A stretch of DNA of 64,000 bases. Origin: Microbacterium lacus (GTDB taxonomy: Bacteria; Actinomycetota; Actinomycetes; Actinomycetales; Microbacteriaceae). The notes under the pieces were generated by a model. That model did no database searches. It had not been told where the DNA came from and saw only the letters and a program-made list of their open reading frames with translations. The stretch is from NCBI RefSeq assembly GCF_039531105.1, contig NZ_BAAAPK010000001.1, positions 868,001 to 932,000 on the forward strand, read 5' to 3'. This document shows, in pieces, positions 37,412 through 46,286 of the stretch; the first letter of the stretch is position 1; every line of letters starts with the position of its first letter. The translations under genes and the position numbers were made by a program.

Positions 37412-38758
37412 ATGGCTGATGAAAACGTCAATCTTCTGGGCCTCCAGTCGAACGACTCCTTCAACGACAACTCGGACAACTCGGTCAACGACTCGGGCAA
37501 CGTCGATGCCTCGGTGAACGACTCGGGTAACACCGACGCGTCCACTGACATCGCGGACTCGGGCAACGGCAACTTCTCGGGCAACCTGTCGGGCAACGAC
37601 AACTCGGACAACTCGGACAACTCCGACAACTCCGACAACTCGGACAACGACCAGGCCAACGCGGAGGACTCGTTCAACAACGAGGCCGAGGACTCCTTCA
37701 ACGACAACTCGGACAACTCCGACAACTCGGACAACTCCGACAACTCGGACAACTCCGACAACTCGACGAACGACTCCGGCAACGGCAACGGCTCGGGCAA
37801 CGGCAACATCGCCGTCGGGATCGCCGACTCGGGCAACGACAACTCCGTCGACAACTCGGTCGAGAACGAGGCTGAGGACTCCTTCAACGACAACTCGGAC
37901 AACTCGGACAACTCGGACAACTCCGACAACTCCGACAACGACCAGGCCAACGCCGAGGACTCCTTCAACACCGACAACTCGGTCGAGAACGAGGCTGAGG
38001 ACTCCTTCAACGACAACTCGGACAACTCGGACAACTCCGACAACTCCGACAACTCGGTCAACACGGACATCGACGTCGACATCGACGACTCGTTCAACAC
38101 CGACAACAGCACCGACAACTCGGTTCGCAACCAGGACTCGTTCAACGTCACGAGCTCGTTCAACACGCAGACGCTGAACGACTACTCCACGACGGTGGGC
38201 GTCCGCCAGTACAACACCGGCTTCGGCGACTTCAACCTGGGCGGCATGCTCGGTGGAGCGGGTCTGGCCGGCGGCGGACACGGCGGCAGCGACCTGAACC
38301 TCACGCTGGACAACCGGTCCACCCTGACCGACCAGTCGGTGAACCAGGTCATCAACGCCGGCGGCGACGTGGGCCAGGCCTTCGGCAACACGGCGATCGT
38401 CGCCTCGGGTGACGGCGCGGCTGCGGCCGGCGGTGACGCTGCTGTCGACAACTCGTGGACCAGCAACACGATGGGCGACATGAACATCGGGAACACGAAC
38501 ATCGAGACCACGATCAGCGACTCGTTCAACGACTACTCGCAGGAGTGGGACAACTCGGTCGACAACGACTACGAGGACTCGTTCAACGACAACTCGGACA
38601 ACTCCATGACCGACAACTCGATGAACGCCGACCTGGACGTCGACATCAACGACTCGTTCAACGACGTCGACACCGACATCGACAACAGCAGCGAGTGGGA
38701 GAACAGCGGCAACTTCTTCAGCCCGCAGGGCATCGCCGACTCGGACATCGACCTCTGA
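37412..38758 (+). CDS. DNS-repeat low-complexity protein, IniB-like (first gene of dynamin operon)
   Basis: The 448-residue protein is dominated by Asp, Asn and Ser. Residues 12-245 are runs of four to six DNS triplets broken by EDSFN, NEAEDSFN and DQANAEDSFN. A Gly-rich stretch (about 265-295) precedes a core near residues 298-345, DNRSTLTDQSVNQ then AIVASGDGAAAAGGDAAVDN, which is shared with the minus-strand protein at 42924-43610. The C-terminus returns to NDSFND repeats. No signal peptide or membrane helix is seen, and the IniB N-terminal domain is absent. AAAAGGAA precedes the ATG. Position before two dynamin-like genes recalls iniB. It might form a filament, gel or surface layer; that is speculation. 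Confidence 0.85.
   Translation: MADENVNLLGLQSNDSFNDNSDNSVNDSGNVDASVNDSGNTDASTDIADSGNGNFSGNLSGNDNSDNSDNSDNSDNSDNDQANAEDSFNNEAEDSFNDNSDNSDNSDNSDNSDNSDNSTNDSGNGNGSGNGNIAVGIADSGNDNSVDNSVENEAEDSFNDNSDNSDNSDNSDNSDNDQANAEDSFNTDNSVENEAEDSFNDNSDNSDNSDNSDNSVNTDIDVDIDDSFNTDNSTDNSVRNQDSFNVTSSFNTQTLNDYSTTVGVRQYNTGFGDFNLGGMLGGAGLAGGGHGGSDLNLTLDNRSTLTDQSVNQVINAGGDVGQAFGNTAIVASGDGAAAAGGDAAVDNSWTSNTMGDMNIGNTNIETTISDSFNDYSQEWDNSVDNDYEDSFNDNSDNSMTDNSMNADLDVDINDSFNDVDTDIDNSSEWENSGNFFSPQGIADSDIDL
37590..38060 (+). repeat. 9-bp tandem repeats (GACAACTC[G/C]) inside the DNS-repeat gene
   Basis: Arrays of the nine-base unit GACAACTCS lie near 37603-37650, 37700-37770, 37893-37940 and 38010-38055. They are embedded in larger near-identical blocks (for example the block reading NEAEDSFNDNSDNSDNS occurs repeatedly). 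Codon choice alternates TCG and TCC, so repeats are selected at protein level while DNA identity is slightly relaxed. Copy number may vary between strains. Confidence 0.85.
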
Positions 38759-38775
38759 GTCCGTCAGCTCACCAA

Positions 38776-38815
38776 CCGCTTGCCCGGTTGCCCTTCGGGG
38801 CAGCCGGGCAAGCGG
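38776..38815 (+). terminator. strong hairpin after the DNS-repeat gene
   Basis: CCGCTTGCCCGG and CCGGGCAAGCGG form a 12-bp outer stem. Inside it TTGCCC and GGGCAG pair around a TTCG loop. It starts 18 nt after the stop codon and could terminate or attenuate, so the repeat protein may be made in excess over the dynamin proteins downstream. Confidence 0.75.
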
Positions 38816-38877
38816 CGTTCGCGCCTCCGGATGGGGCACATGCGGCGTAGCCTGGAGGGGCGACGCCACCGAGGGAG

Positions 38878-40803
38878 ATGGGTGAAGCAGTGGGAACCGA
38901 AACCGAACGCGTGACGAAGAAGGCCCAGATCGACGCGGTCGTGCCGGCCTCGACGCCACGGACCGACCAACTCGTGCGGGTGATCGGCAACGTCGGAAAG
39001 CTCGCCGCTTCCGCGGGGCGGGAAGACCTCTCGGCACGCTTGGAGCAGACCCAGGCGCGCCTGCGCGACCCGAACGTGCGGGTCATCGTCGTCGGCGAAT
39101 TCAAACAGGGCAAGAGCAAGCTCATCAACGCGCTCGTCAACGCCCCCGCCTGCCCGGTGGATGACGACATCGCCACGAGCGTGCCGACCTCGGTGGGGTA
39201 CGCCGACGAGCCGTCCGCCTCGATCCTCATCCAGCACGAAGAGGGCGGGCCGAACAGCATCGAACGGCAGGAAGTGCCGCTGGAGGAGCTCGGCGCGCTC
39301 GTGTCCGAGCGAGGGAACCCCGGCAATGAGCGCAACATCGTCTCGGCCGAAGTGCTGATCCCCCGAGAGATCCTCAAGGGCGGCCTGCGCATCATCGACT
39401 CGCCCGGCGTGGGCGGACTGGAGTCCTCGAACTCCCTGTCGACCCTGTCGGCGTTGTCCTCGGCGCACGCGGTGCTGCTCGTCTCGGATGCGTCGCAGGA
39501 GTACACCGAGCCCGAGATCCAGTTCCTCAAGCACGCGATGCGCGTGTCGCCGAACGTCGCGACCGTGCTCGCCAAGACCGATCTCTACCCGCACTGGCGC
39601 GAGATCGAGAAGATCGACAAGGGCCACCTCGACGGGGTCGGCGACGTGCCGATGTTCACGGTCTCGAGCGACCTGCGACTCCTGGCGGCAGAACTGCAGG
39701 ACCGCGAGCTCAACGACGAGTCCGGCTTCCCGGCCCTGGTCGCGCACCTGCGGCGCGAAGTGCTCGGCAAGGCCGAGGTGATCCACGAGCGCGCGGCGAT
39801 CCATGATCTGGCCTCGGTCGTGGACCAGCTCACGATGTCGCTGAAGTCCGAACTCGCCGCCCTCGAACACCCCGAGGACACCCCGCGCCTGATCGCTCAG
39901 CTCGAGGACGCCAAGGCGCGCGCCGACGAGTTCCGTGGGCGCTCCTCGCGCTGGCAGATCACCCTGAACGACGGCGTCGCCGACCTCATCTCCGACATGG
40001 AGCATGACCTGCGCGACCGCCTGCGCAAAGTGCAGCGCGAAGCCGAGAACGCGATCGAAGAGGGCGACCCCGGCCCGATCTGGGATCAGATCACCGAGTG
40101 GCTCGACCAGCGCGTGTCGGCCGCGGTCTCGGAGACGTTCGTCTGGACGGACGAACGCGGCCGGTGGCTCAGCGAGGAGGTCGCCCAGCTGTTCAGCGAG
40201 GGCGAGACCGAACTGCCCTACATCGACGTGGGCAACACCGACGGGGTGCTGGACCCCGTCGAGGGGGTCTCCCACCTCGAGGCCGGACGCATGGGCGCGG
40301 CCGAGAAGATCTACATCGGCGTCCGTGGCTCCTACGGCGGTGTGCTCATGGTGGGTCTGGTCACCGGCCTCATCGGACTCTCGCTCATCAATCCGCTGTC
40401 GCTGCTCGCCGGCATCCTGGTGGGACGTCGCGCGTATCGCGAGGACATGGGCTCGCGCCTGTCGCGGCGCAAATTCGAAGCGAAGACGCTCGTGCGCAAG
40501 TACATCGACGAGGTCACCTTCCAGGTGAGCAAGCAGCTCAAGGACCGACTGCGCACCGTGCAGCGCGCGGCGCGCGACCACTTCGGGGCGATCGCCGACG
40601 AGCACCATCGTTCGCTGTCGGATGCCGTGCTCGCCGCGAAGCAGGCCGCAGGCGTCTTCACCGCCAACCGTGACCAGCGCATGGCGCAGCTGCGGAACCA
40701 GATCGGCCAGCTGGAGAACCTGCGCGCCGAGATCCCTGTCCTGCCGGCCGGCAAGGGCAAGGCCGTGGCCGCGGCGAAGAAGCAGGAGGCCATCACCACG
40801 TGA
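38878..40803 (+). CDS. dynamin-like GTPase, IniA-like
   Basis: The 641-residue protein has a G1 P-loop VVGEFKQGKSKL near residue 73, a switch-2 G3 DSPGVGG near residue 177 and a G4-type AKTD near 236. Long helical segments follow. A hydrophobic stretch at about 486-515 is a possible membrane paddle. This is the layout of bacterial dynamin-like proteins, and gene order matches mycobacterial iniA. IniA remodels the plasma membrane by GTP-driven fission. An in-frame GTG at 38890 is an alternative start, as GAGGGAG abuts the ATG. It overlaps the next GTPase gene by GTGA. Confidence 0.88.
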   Translation: MGEAVGTETERVTKKAQIDAVVPASTPRTDQLVRVIGNVGKLAASAGREDLSARLEQTQARLRDPNVRVIVVGEFKQGKSKLINALVNAPACPVDDDIATSVPTSVGYADEPSASILIQHEEGGPNSIERQEVPLEELGALVSERGNPGNERNIVSAEVLIPREILKGGLRIIDSPGVGGLESSNSLSTLSALSSAHAVLLVSDASQEYTEPEIQFLKHAMRVSPNVATVLAKTDLYPHWREIEKIDKGHLDGVGDVPMFTVSSDLRLLAAELQDRELNDESGFPALVAHLRREVLGKAEVIHERAAIHDLASVVDQLTMSLKSELAALEHPEDTPRLIAQLEDAKARADEFRGRSSRWQITLNDGVADLISDMEHDLRDRLRKVQREAENAIEEGDPGPIWDQITEWLDQRVSAAVSETFVWTDERGRWLSEEVAQLFSEGETELPYIDVGNTDGVLDPVEGVSHLEAGRMGAAEKIYIGVRGSYGGVLMVGLVTGLIGLSLINPLSLLAGILVGRRAYREDMGSRLSRRKFEAKTLVRKYIDEVTFQVSKQLKDRLRTVQRAARDHFGAIADEHHRSLSDAVLAAKQAAGVFTANRDQRMAQLRNQIGQLENLRAEIPVLPAGKGKAVAAAKKQEAITT

Positions 40804-42425
40804 GGACCGTACGCGAGGACGCGAGCGAACTCATCGCCGCGGCGTCCGCCCTCTACGACGACGATCCGCAGGCGCGGGAGATCCTCGGCGACCTCGATCG
40901 GCGCCTGCGCGAGCCGCTGCGCCTCGCACTCGCCGGCATGGTGAAGGCCGGGAAGTCGACACTGCTGAACGCGATGCTCGGTGAAGAGATCGCCCCGACC
41001 GACGCGGGCGAGTGCACGCGGGTCGTGACGTGGTACCGGTATTCGGACACTCCGTCCGTCACGCTGCACCTGCACGACGGCGAGACCAGGCGACTCCCTG
41101 TCAAGCGCGACAAGGGACACCTCGTACTGACCCTCGGCGGGGTCGCGCCGGAGGAGGTGCACTGGATCGACGTCGGCTGGCCCTCGGCGGGGCTGCGCTC
41201 GGTCATCCTGATCGACACTCCCGGAATCGCCTCCATCTCGCAGTCGACCTCGGCCCGGTCGACGACGTTCCTCACGCCGGACCAGTCCCCGTCCTCCGCC
41301 GACGCGATCGTGTACCTCCTGCGGCACCTGCATGCGTCCGACCTCAAGTTCCTCGAGGCCTTCCGCGACACCGCGGCGGGTGTGTCGCAGACCGTGAACG
41401 CGCTCGCGGTGCTCTCCCGTGCCGATGAGGTCGGTTCGGGCCGGATCGACTCGTTGCTGTCGGCGGGCAAAGTGGCCCGCCGGTACGAGAACGACGGCGA
41501 TCTCGCCTCCCTCGCGCTCGGCGTCATCCCGGTCGCGGGGCTCCTCGCCGAAGGTGCCCGCACCCTGAAGGAGAAGGAGTTCGCGGCCTTCCGCGAGCTG
41601 GCGGCGCTCGACAAGGCCGACCGCGACCGGCTGCTCGTCTCCGCCGACCGGTTCGTCAGGCCGACGGACGCGGTGAGCCTCAGCGAGAAGGCGCGGAAAG
41701 AACTGCTCTCCCGCTTCGGCATCTTCGGCGTGCGCCTGGCGACGGCGCTGCTGCGGGGCGGCGTGACCGACTCGACCCAGCTCGCCGAGCGCCTCGTGCA
41801 GCAGAGCGGGCTGAACGACCTGAACATCTTCGTGCGCGACCAGTTCCGTACGCGCGCCGATGCGCTGAAGGTGCGCGGGGTGCTGTCCGGGCTCGAGAAG
41901 CTGCTGCGCGACTTCCCGCGCGAGGGGGATGCCGCGATCGCCGCCGGCATCGAGCGGATCCACGCCACCGCGCACACGCTGCGGGAACTGTCGCTCCTGT
42001 CGCGGGCACGCCTTGCGGGCCTGCCACTGCCGGATGCGGCATCCGTCGACGCGCAGCGCATCGTCGGCGGCAGCGGGACCCCCGACGCGGTTCGACTCGG
42101 CCTCAGCGAAGACGCGCGCACCGACGAGCAGCGGGCCGCGGTGGACGCGCTCCTCGTGCGGTGGCGGACACTCGCTCAGTCGCCGTTGACCGAGCGAGCG
42201 GGTGTGGAAGTGTGCCGGGTGGTGATCCGCAGTCTCGAAGAGATCGCGTCACATCTCCGAGCCCTCGGACCCGACGGGGCCGCGGCGGACATCGACCCCG
42301 CGAGCGGTCCAGCGCAGGCCCGCAGGGAGGGTGCTGACGAGGAGGGCGAGCAGGACGAGGATCGCCTGCAGCGGGAGGAGCTGGCGCAGGACCTGGCCGT
42401 CGCCGCTCGTGGCGACCAGCTCTAG
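40800..42425 (+). CDS. dynamin-like GTPase, IniC-like
   Basis: The 541-residue protein has P-loop LAGMVKAGKSTLLNAML near residue 46 and G3 DTPG near residue 139. A helical C-terminal half follows, without an obvious membrane segment. A possible G4 is LSRADE. Its GTG start overlaps the first GTPase, indicating coupled synthesis and probably a hetero-complex, as for iniA/iniC. The last 177 bp run antisense into the end of a membrane protein gene. The 58 residues encoded there are acidic, unlike the rest, and may be incidental. Confidence 0.88.
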   Translation: MRTVREDASELIAAASALYDDDPQAREILGDLDRRLREPLRLALAGMVKAGKSTLLNAMLGEEIAPTDAGECTRVVTWYRYSDTPSVTLHLHDGETRRLPVKRDKGHLVLTLGGVAPEEVHWIDVGWPSAGLRSVILIDTPGIASISQSTSARSTTFLTPDQSPSSADAIVYLLRHLHASDLKFLEAFRDTAAGVSQTVNALAVLSRADEVGSGRIDSLLSAGKVARRYENDGDLASLALGVIPVAGLLAEGARTLKEKEFAAFRELAALDKADRDRLLVSADRFVRPTDAVSLSEKARKELLSRFGIFGVRLATALLRGGVTDSTQLAERLVQQSGLNDLNIFVRDQFRTRADALKVRGVLSGLEKLLRDFPREGDAAIAAGIERIHATAHTLRELSLLSRARLAGLPLPDAASVDAQRIVGGSGTPDAVRLGLSEDARTDEQRAAVDALLVRWRTLAQSPLTERAGVEVCRVVIRSLEEIASHLRALGPDGAAADIDPASGPAQARREGADEEGEQDEDRLQREELAQDLAVAARGDQL

Positions 42426-42917
42426 CGAGATCGCGAGCAGGATCACCTGCAGCACGAGCGTCGCGAACTGCCACCAGCGCACGCCCGGTCGCCTGCTCAT
42501 GAACGACACGAGCAGAGCGATCTGGACGATCAGGATCGACACGATCGCGCCGAACACCGTCCAGAACAGGATGTCGGCCGCCGCCGTGTAGGTCTCGTCC
42601 GCGCGGCCCTGCACGACGCCGCGGATGACCTCCTCCATGATCGGCAGCTGGGCCTTGCGGATGATGAAGAGATAGACGACGCAGAAGCCGCCGAGCGCGA
42701 AGCTCAGGATCCAGAACAGCTGCGTCAGGCGGATGGATGCCGGCGGGGGGACCTTGGCGACGACCGGCGCCGCATTGGGGTTCGTCAGCGGCGGACGCGA
42801 CGGCGCCTCCCGACGCGGTGGCGGGGGCGCTTCTCCGCGGGGAGCGGGCGTGGGCACGCGGGAGACGGCGCCGGATGACTCCGGCGCCGTCTGACCCTTC
42901 GGATTCGGATCCGTCAC
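42249..42917 (-). CDS. four-span membrane protein of the IniB-like operon
   Basis: From a GTG at 42917 the protein has 222 residues: a Pro-rich N-terminus of about 60, then hydrophobic segments at about 66-86, 112-135, 148-165 and 172-195. No family is recognised. It starts 6 bp after the IniB-like gene and is surely cotranscribed. Membrane residence and position suggest it anchors or exports a component of the dynamin/IniB-like system, but the role is unknown. Confidence 0.7.
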   Translation of the reverse strand: MTDPNPKGQTAPESSGAVSRVPTPAPRGEAPPPPRREAPSRPPLTNPNAAPVVAKVPPPASIRLTQLFWILSFALGGFCVVYLFIIRKAQLPIMEEVIRGVVQGRADETYTAAADILFWTVFGAIVSILIVQIALLVSFMSRRPGVRWWQFATLVLQVILLAISLELVATSGDGQVLRQLLPLQAILVLLALLVSTLPAGLRWTARGVDVRRGPVGSEGSEM

Positions 42918-42923
42918 AGCGGG

Positions 42924-43610
42924 TTAGGGCTCTTCCGTCGTGAACTCGACCTGGCCGTCTCCCTCGATCGTCGTGTCGACGTCGTTGAACGAGTCGTCGA
43001 TCGCCACGTCGGCGGATACGTCCGTCGAGTTGTCGACGGCGGTGTTCTCGGAGTTGTCGTTGAACGAGTCGTCTGTCTCGGTCTCGGTGGAGTTGTCGGT
43101 CTCGGTCGACTGGTCGTTGAACGAGTCCTCCACGGTGACATCGGTCGTCTCGTTGCCGATGTTGATGTCCCCGGTCGAGACCTCGGTGTCGGAGTTGTCG
43201 ACGGTCGCGTCGTCGCCGGCCGCAGCTGCTCCGTCGCCGGAGGCGACGATCGCCTCGTTGTCGAAGATCTGCGTGACATCGCCCTTGGCCCAGATGTTCT
43301 GGTTCACCGACTGGTCGATCACCGTGGATCGGTTGTCGATCGTCACGTTCTGCGTGAGGGTGTTGATCTCCTTCACGACGTCGTTCGGGTAGGGCTTCGG
43401 CGGCGGCGGAGGTGTCGGGTGGACATCTGGGCGGTCGATGACGACCGGCGCGACGGCGCGGACGTCATCGGCGCAGACGTTACTGAGCCCGTTGCGGGCG
43501 AGCATCGCCTCGGGGTTCTCATCGAATTCGGCCTGGGCTGCAGGGTCGCGGAGGAGGCTGAGAATGAACTCGATCAGCGCATCCGCGATCGTGGTGAGCG
43601 GTGTGGTCAT
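42924..43610 (-). CDS. IniB N-terminal domain protein with shared DNS-type core
   Basis: The 228-residue protein opens with LIEFILSLLRDPAAQAEF, closely resembling the start of mycobacterial IniB. A Pro linker PTPPPPPKPYP follows at about residue 66. The core has DNRSTVIDQSVNQ and AIVASGDGAAAAGDDATVDN at about 92-135, and acidic NDS/EDSFND repeats lead to the C-terminus. The core matches the plus-strand DNS-repeat protein almost residue for residue, so the two are paralogues or partners. No signal peptide is seen. AGGAG precedes the ATG. Between them the two genes divide features found in one IniB. Confidence 0.88.
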   Translation of the reverse strand: MTTPLTTIADALIEFILSLLRDPAAQAEFDENPEAMLARNGLSNVCADDVRAVAPVVIDRPDVHPTPPPPPKPYPNDVVKEINTLTQNVTIDNRSTVIDQSVNQNIWAKGDVTQIFDNEAIVASGDGAAAAGDDATVDNSDTEVSTGDINIGNETTDVTVEDSFNDQSTETDNSTETETDDSFNDNSENTAVDNSTDVSADVAIDDSFNDVDTTIEGDGQVEFTTEEP

Positions 43611-43671
43611 GAGTGGCTCCTGTGTCTCCTCAAATTCTCATCTTCAGTCTGATCCGGTGGTCCGGGGATCA

Positions 43672-43691
43672 CATCGGGGATAACCCCGATG
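43672..43691. promoter_or_regulatory. 8-bp inverted repeat upstream of the IniB-like gene
   Basis: CATCGGGG and CCCCGATG are a perfect inverted repeat with a 4-bp centre (ATAA). It lies between the regulator's stop and the IniB-like start, where it could be the regulator's operator or a terminator/attenuator. Confidence 0.4.
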
Positions 43692-43704
43692 CGATGGGGG
43701 TGCG

Positions 43705-46266
43705 TCAGGGGGATCCGGGGGGAGTCCCCTGCGATTCGGCAGAGGACGTTGCGTCTTCGACGACGACGCGCAGCTTCGCGACCAGGTCGGAGCGCGATGT
43801 CGCACCCAGGCGTCGCCGGATGTGCGCGATGTGGTGCTCCGCTGTGCGCGGCGAGATGAAGATCGTCTGGCCGATCTCGGCGTAGGTCTTGCCCTGGAGC
43901 ACGAGGCGGGCGACGTCGCGCTCGCGTTCGCTCAGGACGATGCCGCCGGACTCGTCGCTTTTCTTCTGCACCGCGACCGCACCGGTGTCCGCAGACCGCG
44001 GGGTGCGCGATCCGTCGTTCGGGTGCAGCTCGCGGGCGACCGACAGCAACCGGGCGGAGACCCGACGGTCGGTGGACTTCCCGGCACCGTGACCCGCCAG
44101 CCGTGCGCCGTCCCACCCGAGTCCCGCCGAGGCGAGACCGTGCGCGGCCGCTTCGATCGCGTCGGCATCCACCGAGCCGGCGAGCGTCGCGGTCCACACG
44201 CGGCCCGCCTGCGCCATCACCGCGGCGACAGCGCTGTGCGTGGAGGCCGTCACGAGCACGCGGGCGTGGGGCTTCAGGTCGTCCGGGCGGTTCAGCAGGA
44301 TCCCCTGTTGGATGCCGGACCAGTGCACGTGCGCCGCCCAGACGGGCGGGGCGCCGAGGCGCTCCACGATCTCGAGAGCCCGCGCGAAGTGCGGCTGTAC
44401 GCGCGCGGTGTCATCGACACGGGCGGCGGCGGCCACGAGCTCGGTGAGCGGCAGCAGTGTGTACAGATCCGTCTCCGTGCGCAGCACGCTGTCGCGGGCA
44501 TCCACCCAGATCGCGTCCAGCGCCGCGGCGTCCTCGTAGCGGCGGGCGATCGCCACGCGGATCGCGTGGGCGAGCATCGCGTCGCGGGCGCTGAGGACGG
44601 CGTCGCCCTTCACGGCGTCCGCCAGCGCCTGCCGTGCGTCCACGGGCCGGGCGCGCTGCACCGCGAGCCAGGACTTCCACAGCAGCAGCCGCGTGCGGGC
44701 GATCGCACCGCCCTGACCACCGGACAGGGCGTCGTCGATGCTGGACTGCGCGATCTCGAGCTCTCCGACGCCGATCGCGACGATCGCGGCGATCACGGCG
44801 GGAAGTTCGGGCACGGGGGCGGCGGATCCCGACGCCGTGTACATCTCGGACGCGCGCACCAGGTCGGCCACGGCGGCTTCCGCACCGTCCGGGCGCAGGG
44901 ATTCGCGCAACCCGCGGTCGAGGAGCTCCATCGCGACACCGAGGGTGGAGGGCAGGCCGTGACCGGCCTCCGGAGCGCCCAGGGAAGCGGCATCCCCGAC
45001 ACCCACCGCGGCGATCGTGGCGCGTGCGCACGACTCGGCCCCGACCGGCGGGAGCGAGCGGTAGACCGCGTCGCTCATGCGCAGCATTCCGCGGGATGCC
45101 CAGATGGCGGCCGAGGTGTCGGCGACGCGGTCACCGTCGCGCACGCCGTCCAGCAGCGACACGTCGTCGAGCATGCTGCTCGCCGCCTCGAGGTCGCCGG
45201 TGGCCCACGCGGCCTGCGCCCGGCGTCCCGTGAGTTCGGCTTCGCCGATGCCGCACTCCAGCGCGGCGGCGTAGAGCTCGAGCGCCCGTGCCGGCTCCCG
45301 TTCGAGAAGCCGGTCCGCCTGCTCGACGAGACTGCGTCCGAAGGCGGCGTCCGCCTCTCCGCTGACCCAGTCCGCGAACGCATCCTCGTTGCCGGCGGCC
45401 GAGAGCGCGAGCGTCTGCACCGCGGAGGCCGCGATGCCCCCCATGCGCGTGGTGGGCATCGCGGAGCGCACGGCCGAGCGGACGACGGGAGCAGGACGGC
45501 CGTTGCGCAGCAGCAGCCCCTCGGCGTATCCCTCGGCGACGAGATCCTCCTGATGCGGTGAGCCGTCGCCGTGCGGCGCAGAGCTGAGGCAGCGCGCCAC
45601 GACCTCGTCCCGAAGCGCGGGGTCGATCGTCTCCAGCCGGTGGGCGACGCGCTCCTCGACCGCGCGCCGGACGGCGCGGTGCTGACGATCCGCTGCGCAG
45701 TCGCGCGGATCGTGGAGCGCGAGGGCCTCGGCGACGAGCCAGGACACCCCGCCCGTGCACTCCAGGACCTCATCGACGCACGCGATCTCGGCGCGGCGGT
45801 CGGAGTTCTCGAGGAAGGTCAGCACGTCCGAACGAGAGACGGTGCCGAGCACGATCGCCGGACGGCTGCGCTCGAGCGCGTGCCGGACGCGGCCCAGTTC
45901 GGCGTGCTGCGCCGACGGGCGGGAAGCGACGACGAGCGAGGCGGACAGGTCTTCTGCGCGATCCAGGAGTGCCGCCAGCTGCGCCGGCGACACCCGGTGG
46001 AGATCGTCGACCAGAAGGACGGCATCCGCGGGAATCGCGTGAACGTCCGCAGCTTCGTCGAGGAAGCGGTGCGGGCGATTCTGCTCGATCAGCAGCCGCT
46101 CGATCTCGGCGAGCACGGCGGTCTTTCCCGCGCCGGCGGTGCCGGAGATCACTCCGCGCACGGGCCGGCCCGGCTCGACGATCGACTCGATCGCGGGGCG
46201 GGCCTGCCGCTCCCACAGGTGGGCAGCCTGGCGCTCGGGCATGACGGTGGAATTCGGTGTAGCCAT
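43705..46266 (-). CDS. STAND-like ATPase with C-terminal LuxR DNA-binding domain
   Basis: The 853-residue protein has an N-terminal NTPase: Walker A GTAGAGKTAVL near residue 43 and Walker B AVLLVDDLHRV near residue 85. A long helical repeat region, probably TPR-like, fills the middle. A LuxR helix-turn-helix ends the protein (LSERERDVARLVLQGKTYAE then TAEHHIAHIRRRLGA). Large regulators of this design are switched by ligand binding. The mycobacterial iniBAC operon is controlled by such a regulator, IniR, reported to respond to trehalose. It starts 20 bp after the Hsp70-like gene and is followed by the IniB-like gene. Confidence 0.87.
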   Translation of the reverse strand: MATPNSTVMPERQAAHLWERQARPAIESIVEPGRPVRGVISGTAGAGKTAVLAEIERLLIEQNRPHRFLDEAADVHAIPADAVLLVDDLHRVSPAQLAALLDRAEDLSASLVVASRPSAQHAELGRVRHALERSRPAIVLGTVSRSDVLTFLENSDRRAEIACVDEVLECTGGVSWLVAEALALHDPRDCAADRQHRAVRRAVEERVAHRLETIDPALRDEVVARCLSSAPHGDGSPHQEDLVAEGYAEGLLLRNGRPAPVVRSAVRSAMPTTRMGGIAASAVQTLALSAAGNEDAFADWVSGEADAAFGRSLVEQADRLLEREPARALELYAAALECGIGEAELTGRRAQAAWATGDLEAASSMLDDVSLLDGVRDGDRVADTSAAIWASRGMLRMSDAVYRSLPPVGAESCARATIAAVGVGDAASLGAPEAGHGLPSTLGVAMELLDRGLRESLRPDGAEAAVADLVRASEMYTASGSAAPVPELPAVIAAIVAIGVGELEIAQSSIDDALSGGQGGAIARTRLLLWKSWLAVQRARPVDARQALADAVKGDAVLSARDAMLAHAIRVAIARRYEDAAALDAIWVDARDSVLRTETDLYTLLPLTELVAAAARVDDTARVQPHFARALEIVERLGAPPVWAAHVHWSGIQQGILLNRPDDLKPHARVLVTASTHSAVAAVMAQAGRVWTATLAGSVDADAIEAAAHGLASAGLGWDGARLAGHGAGKSTDRRVSARLLSVARELHPNDGSRTPRSADTGAVAVQKKSDESGGIVLSERERDVARLVLQGKTYAEIGQTIFISPRTAEHHIAHIRRRLGATSRSDLVAKLRVVVEDATSSAESQGTPPGSP

Positions 46267-46286
46267 CTCGATGGAGCTTCCGCGGG

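Noticed and set aside
37590..38060. Regular short repeats considered as a CRISPR array
   Set aside because: Units are 9 bp without unique spacers and lie in a continuous coding frame; no cas genes are present.
37295..39037. 580-codon minus-strand frame rich in Val and Arg opposite the DNS-repeat gene
   Set aside because: Its repeats are only the complement of the DNS codons; the plus frame has a ribosome binding site, a following terminator and homology to the IniB-like protein.
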